DNA of 64,000 nucleotides from Taeniopygia guttata. Taxonomy: Eukaryota > Chordata > Aves > Passeriformes > Estrildidae. The stretch is taken from assembly GCF_048771995.1 (NCBI RefSeq), contig NC_133063.1:22507063-22571062 (forward strand). The letters are read 5' to 3'. This document shows, piece by piece, positions 60,488 to 64,000 of this stretch (the first letter of the stretch is position 1; each line of letters starts with the position of its first letter). Both the position numbers and the translations under genes were made by a program. A model generated the notes under the pieces. That model ran no database searches. It was not told the origin of the DNA and saw only the letters and a program-made list of their open reading frames with translations.

Positions 60488-63400
60488 GGGCCCAGGCAGA
60501 TAAAGCTTCAGCATTTAACTTTGATTTTTATCTCTTAAGTAACTACTCTAATGGTCTGTGATGTGCTCTGTCATACTTGGACTCCATACACAATTTTTTC
60601 AACCAGAGTATATGTTTCATTCAAAGTCCCTTGTTGAATAAAGAGGATTAATGTTTGAGGATTTAATAGTCTCCAGTTTAGCTGAACTCAGTCAATCTGT
60701 CTCTGGGTTGACAAAGCATTTGAGTGACACATTGAATCTTCTTTCTTTAATATTGAGGAAGTATTGAAGAATTTAAATAGAAAATACCAAATCTTTACTG
60801 AATTATTAAAATAATTTGCTGTTGATGTGCAAAACACACATCACACTAATGGGGTTTGGAAGCAATTTTAATGGAAGCAAAATTGACTAATGGCAGCAAG
60901 TTTTTGACATGAAAGTATTTTTATGAACAAGATGACATAAACTTCATTAGAGACAACAAGCACAAGAATGTTTTTATGCAGGAAAAAAATTCCCCACATA
61001 GCAGTTTTAATCATAAGCCAAAAATGCAGAAATTAGTAAGTCATGTCAGTTTATAAATTGGTCCTTCAAACTCTGCACACTAGATCCTTCAGCCACCATT
61101 GAGCTGGGGATTAACAATGGGAGGGTCTCCAAGCCATCCTCATAATGACCTTTGCTTGCGCTGCTGCAGATTTTGGAGAGAGCTGGGCAGTAGAAGCAGA
61201 CTGGGGCTGGCATGCTCTGCATTTCCAGGATGGCTCATGGACAGGGTAAGATGGTATCAGTGCACTCTGGATCAAGCTGTGATTCTATGGATACTTCAGC
61301 AAGAGAGGGCTTTGTCAGGGTGATTAAACCTTCATCCTTGCTATGCTTTCTGTGACCTTTGCACCTCTATTTTGTAAAAGTTCAGAAATCTTAATCATCT
61401 TTAGCCCTGTGAAATGTTATGGACATCAGCAAAAGTCATCATAGTTTGCATGCAAAAATACATGATTTTTGACATTTGGGAACTGGAAGGAACAAATTTC
61501 TTCTGCTGATGGTACACAAAGAGGGCAGGTTGGTGCCTTGGGGCCTATGTCTGCTACTATTGACTGAAAAACATCTTTTGAAGTAGCACCCTATGGCCCT
61601 GGATGGTCAGAACGGAGGTCCAGGAGGCTTGATATGTGTTCACTACTGAGTCTTTGACCTTTTTGCCAAATAAAAATTATAAATTCTTAGAACTATGTAT
61701 TTATAAAAGAAAAGTATAAAGGAGAGATGTGTGTGTGTGTGTGTGTGTGTGTGAAACCTTGAACATACGACATTATCATAACACACTCTCCAAACATCCA
61801 TTTCTTTTTTGTGACTATTCTCCATTAGGAAATGCCGTGCAAAACTTAGTTCTTCGATCAGAAGTACCTCACCTACTAATTAGACAACAATTGCTTACAG
61901 GGCCTCAGTTGCAAATGCAAAACGTTCAAACCTCAAACTTATTGGTTATATTAGAAAACACACTTTGTTTTTCTCAAGAGCCTGATTGTGAGCTATTTTC
62001 TAAGCTATTCCTTAAAATATCCTGGGGCTGTTTGAATCAAACACTGGGATTTTGTTAGCAGTAAAAGAGGGAAAGTGCACCATGTGTGGAAAAGTAATTC
62101 CCTCATAAAATATGTTCTTGGAGGCTACTTAGGTCAAAAGAATTGATTTTTAATTCCATGGGCTGAAGAACCGCCCATGATCTGCTTTATTAGAAAAAGA
62201 GGGTTGAGTCTTTGGCCTCTTTCAGAGCCTCAAGTGACTAAAGCTGAAGGGATTTCCCCCAAAAAGGAAGAAGTGTTTTGAGGAGCGTGGCCATACCTGT
62301 CTGCAGGACTGACCATGGGCCAAGGGAAGGTCCTGCTGCCAGGAGCCCAGCCCAAGGTGTCCCTGAGAATTTGTCACATCCTCTGCCTCTTCTGTACTGC
62401 TGCCACAGAGCACAGCAGGAGGGACTCCAGGGATTTGTCAGCTCAGGGAGGCAGAGCATGAGCTCCTACTGATATTTCTCCTCCAGGGGTGGCACTTTCA
62501 GGCCAGCAATGACAAATTCTGCAGCTCTGACCTCACACTTGTTGTTGGCAGTGCTGTGACAGCCTCTGCCACCAGGCAAGAGCATCTGCAGGGACAGGAT
62601 GGTGTAGAGATGCCTCTCAGAGAATAGAGAGAGCACCTTCAAACAGCATCTGGCAGAGTTAATGAAGGGGTGGTAAATCCCTTTGAAGATGATGGGTTAT
62701 AAAAACCTCTGTCTGTGAAAATAAGAGACAATAGGAGTGAAGGGGGAATGGGAAATGGGAAATGGGAAAGGGGAAGGAAAAAGGTAAAAAATAGAGGCAA
62801 AGGAAAGAGAAAGGGAAAGGGAGAGGATGGAGTCCTTGGAAATTCTGATTTTATCTAAAGGACATTTTCTGACAACAGAGATGTTTGCTACAATAAATAG
62901 GCCTTTCCCACATGCTTTGGCTTTCTAGCTCTTGACATTAACTGAACTCTGTGAGTTTTAAAGAGATAGGAAAAAAATCAGTAAAAAAAGTTTTCCTTCA
63001 AGGCCAAGTATCTGCCAGAGATTGAGTGCTATGGTTAATAGCTTTTGAACATTCACAGGAATTATTGAAGCATTAAAGTAATTAAACAGGGCTCTCAGAA
63101 TCCAGCCTAAGTTGTACTGGTAAGGAGATTAAATAGAGATTCACATTGCACTGTGTGTTTTATAATCTTGAAAACAAAGGCTTAGTAACAGTATTTCATG
63201 CACTCATAATAACATAAAGAATGACAGCTCATCCTTTTTGTCCTGATAAGGATTTTGATTTGCTGCAGCAGCCACCTTTCTTCCAAGTAAAGATGTGTTC
63301 AGAGGCTTTATTCCTCCGTTTTCTGTTGAAAACTGTTTCATAGCAAAAAAAGAATTAGTCCCAACTGTAGTCTTTTCTTCATGTCATGGAATGAGCTCAA

Positions 63401-64000
63401 ATCTCCAGGCAAATATAAAAGGATACAAGAATTTTGAAGTATGACAGTTACAGTGTTAATGAACCTGACTTGAATTCAGTTTTGACTTCTGAAGAATTTA
63501 AAATCCAGCTGAGAATAACACCTTTCCTTAGTGATAGGTGAAAAGCCAGAACAAAAAAAGAGACTGACTTACTCTGCTGGTTCCTGCTGAAATCAACATG
63601 TACTGAGAAATTACTGTTATTATTGAAAGTACAGTTTAAATAACAGGAGGGTCTCTTGGCCTGGTGAGCTCATAGCCCACTGTGATACACCTCACCTCAG
63701 TGCAGATTTGAGGTGGTTGTTGTTTTCTTTTTCTTCCTCCAACACACCAAGAGATCACAATTCTTGGTAAAAACGGGACTTCTACTTTCAAGCAAAGCCA
63801 AAGAGAAGCTCTGCAGGCTTCTTCCTAGATACAGGTAAAATACCCTGGTGATCTTACCACACCCTCTTCTCAAACTTTTGGCACCAGATTGTACTCTAGA
63901 ACACCATGACTTCCTTGTGGTCTGAAAGAAGGAACAAATCAAACCTCAAGAGCTGGTCTTACCTTTAAAACCAGCGTTCCTCCTACCAGAAACTTCTTTT
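60488..64000. other. Intergenic DNA with simple repeats
   Basis: No gene supported. Contains a (GT)12 run at 61729-61753 and a GGGAAATGGGAAATGGGAAA-type purine run at about 62736-62822. The remaining short frames lack coding signs. Confidence 0.55.

Overview
The window looks like avian nuclear DNA, most likely from a songbird. The evidence is truncated CR1 LINE 3' ends, alpharetrovirus-like and betaretrovirus-like endogenous retroviruses (ERVs) with several solo LTRs, AT-rich non-coding DNA, and one spliced vertebrate gene of about 38 kb. No bacterial-type gene organisation, rRNA, tRNA or CRISPR array was seen.

Layout. 1-3877 is the 3' part of an ERV: pol with RNase H and integrase, a broken env, then the 3' LTR. 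3878-8000 is AT-rich DNA with a microsatellite, a 73-bp duplication and a CR1 end. 8000-10445 is a second, betaretrovirus-like ERV relic (Gag matrix, dUTPase/protease, start of RT) ending in its own LTR. 10537-11257 is a separate LTR. 11597-49437 on the minus strand is one complete coiled-coil gene that I assign to the CCDC171 family. 50745-51665 is an intron-less, decayed copy of part of the same gene family, about 1.3 kb upstream of the start codon. 54779-55420 is another solo LTR. 57962-59459 is a second copy of the 10537 LTR, flanked by a 5-bp target-site duplication and interrupted by foreign sequence. The remainder to 64000 has a decayed CR1 end and simple repeats but no gene I can support.

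The gene. I traced 25 coding exons on the minus strand, from an ATG in a CpG-rich segment at 49437 to a stop at 11684. All splice phases agree, and the exons sum to 3849 bp (1282 codons plus stop). Exons 2-18 encode the conserved coiled-coil body. The C-terminal part is unusual. Exons 19-24 lie in six tandem units of about 0.6-0.7 kb, and five of these exons are short, symmetric (phase 1-1) and proline-rich. The intronic flanks of the six units are nearly identical while the exons themselves differ strongly. The terminal exon encodes eight consecutive 17-residue repeats. A duplicated exon cassette that diverges faster in exon than in intron, feeding into a repeat tail, is the most interesting signal in the window.

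Exon borders were found by eye from splice consensus and phase continuity. Family assignments come from recognition of conserved residues, not from a database search.
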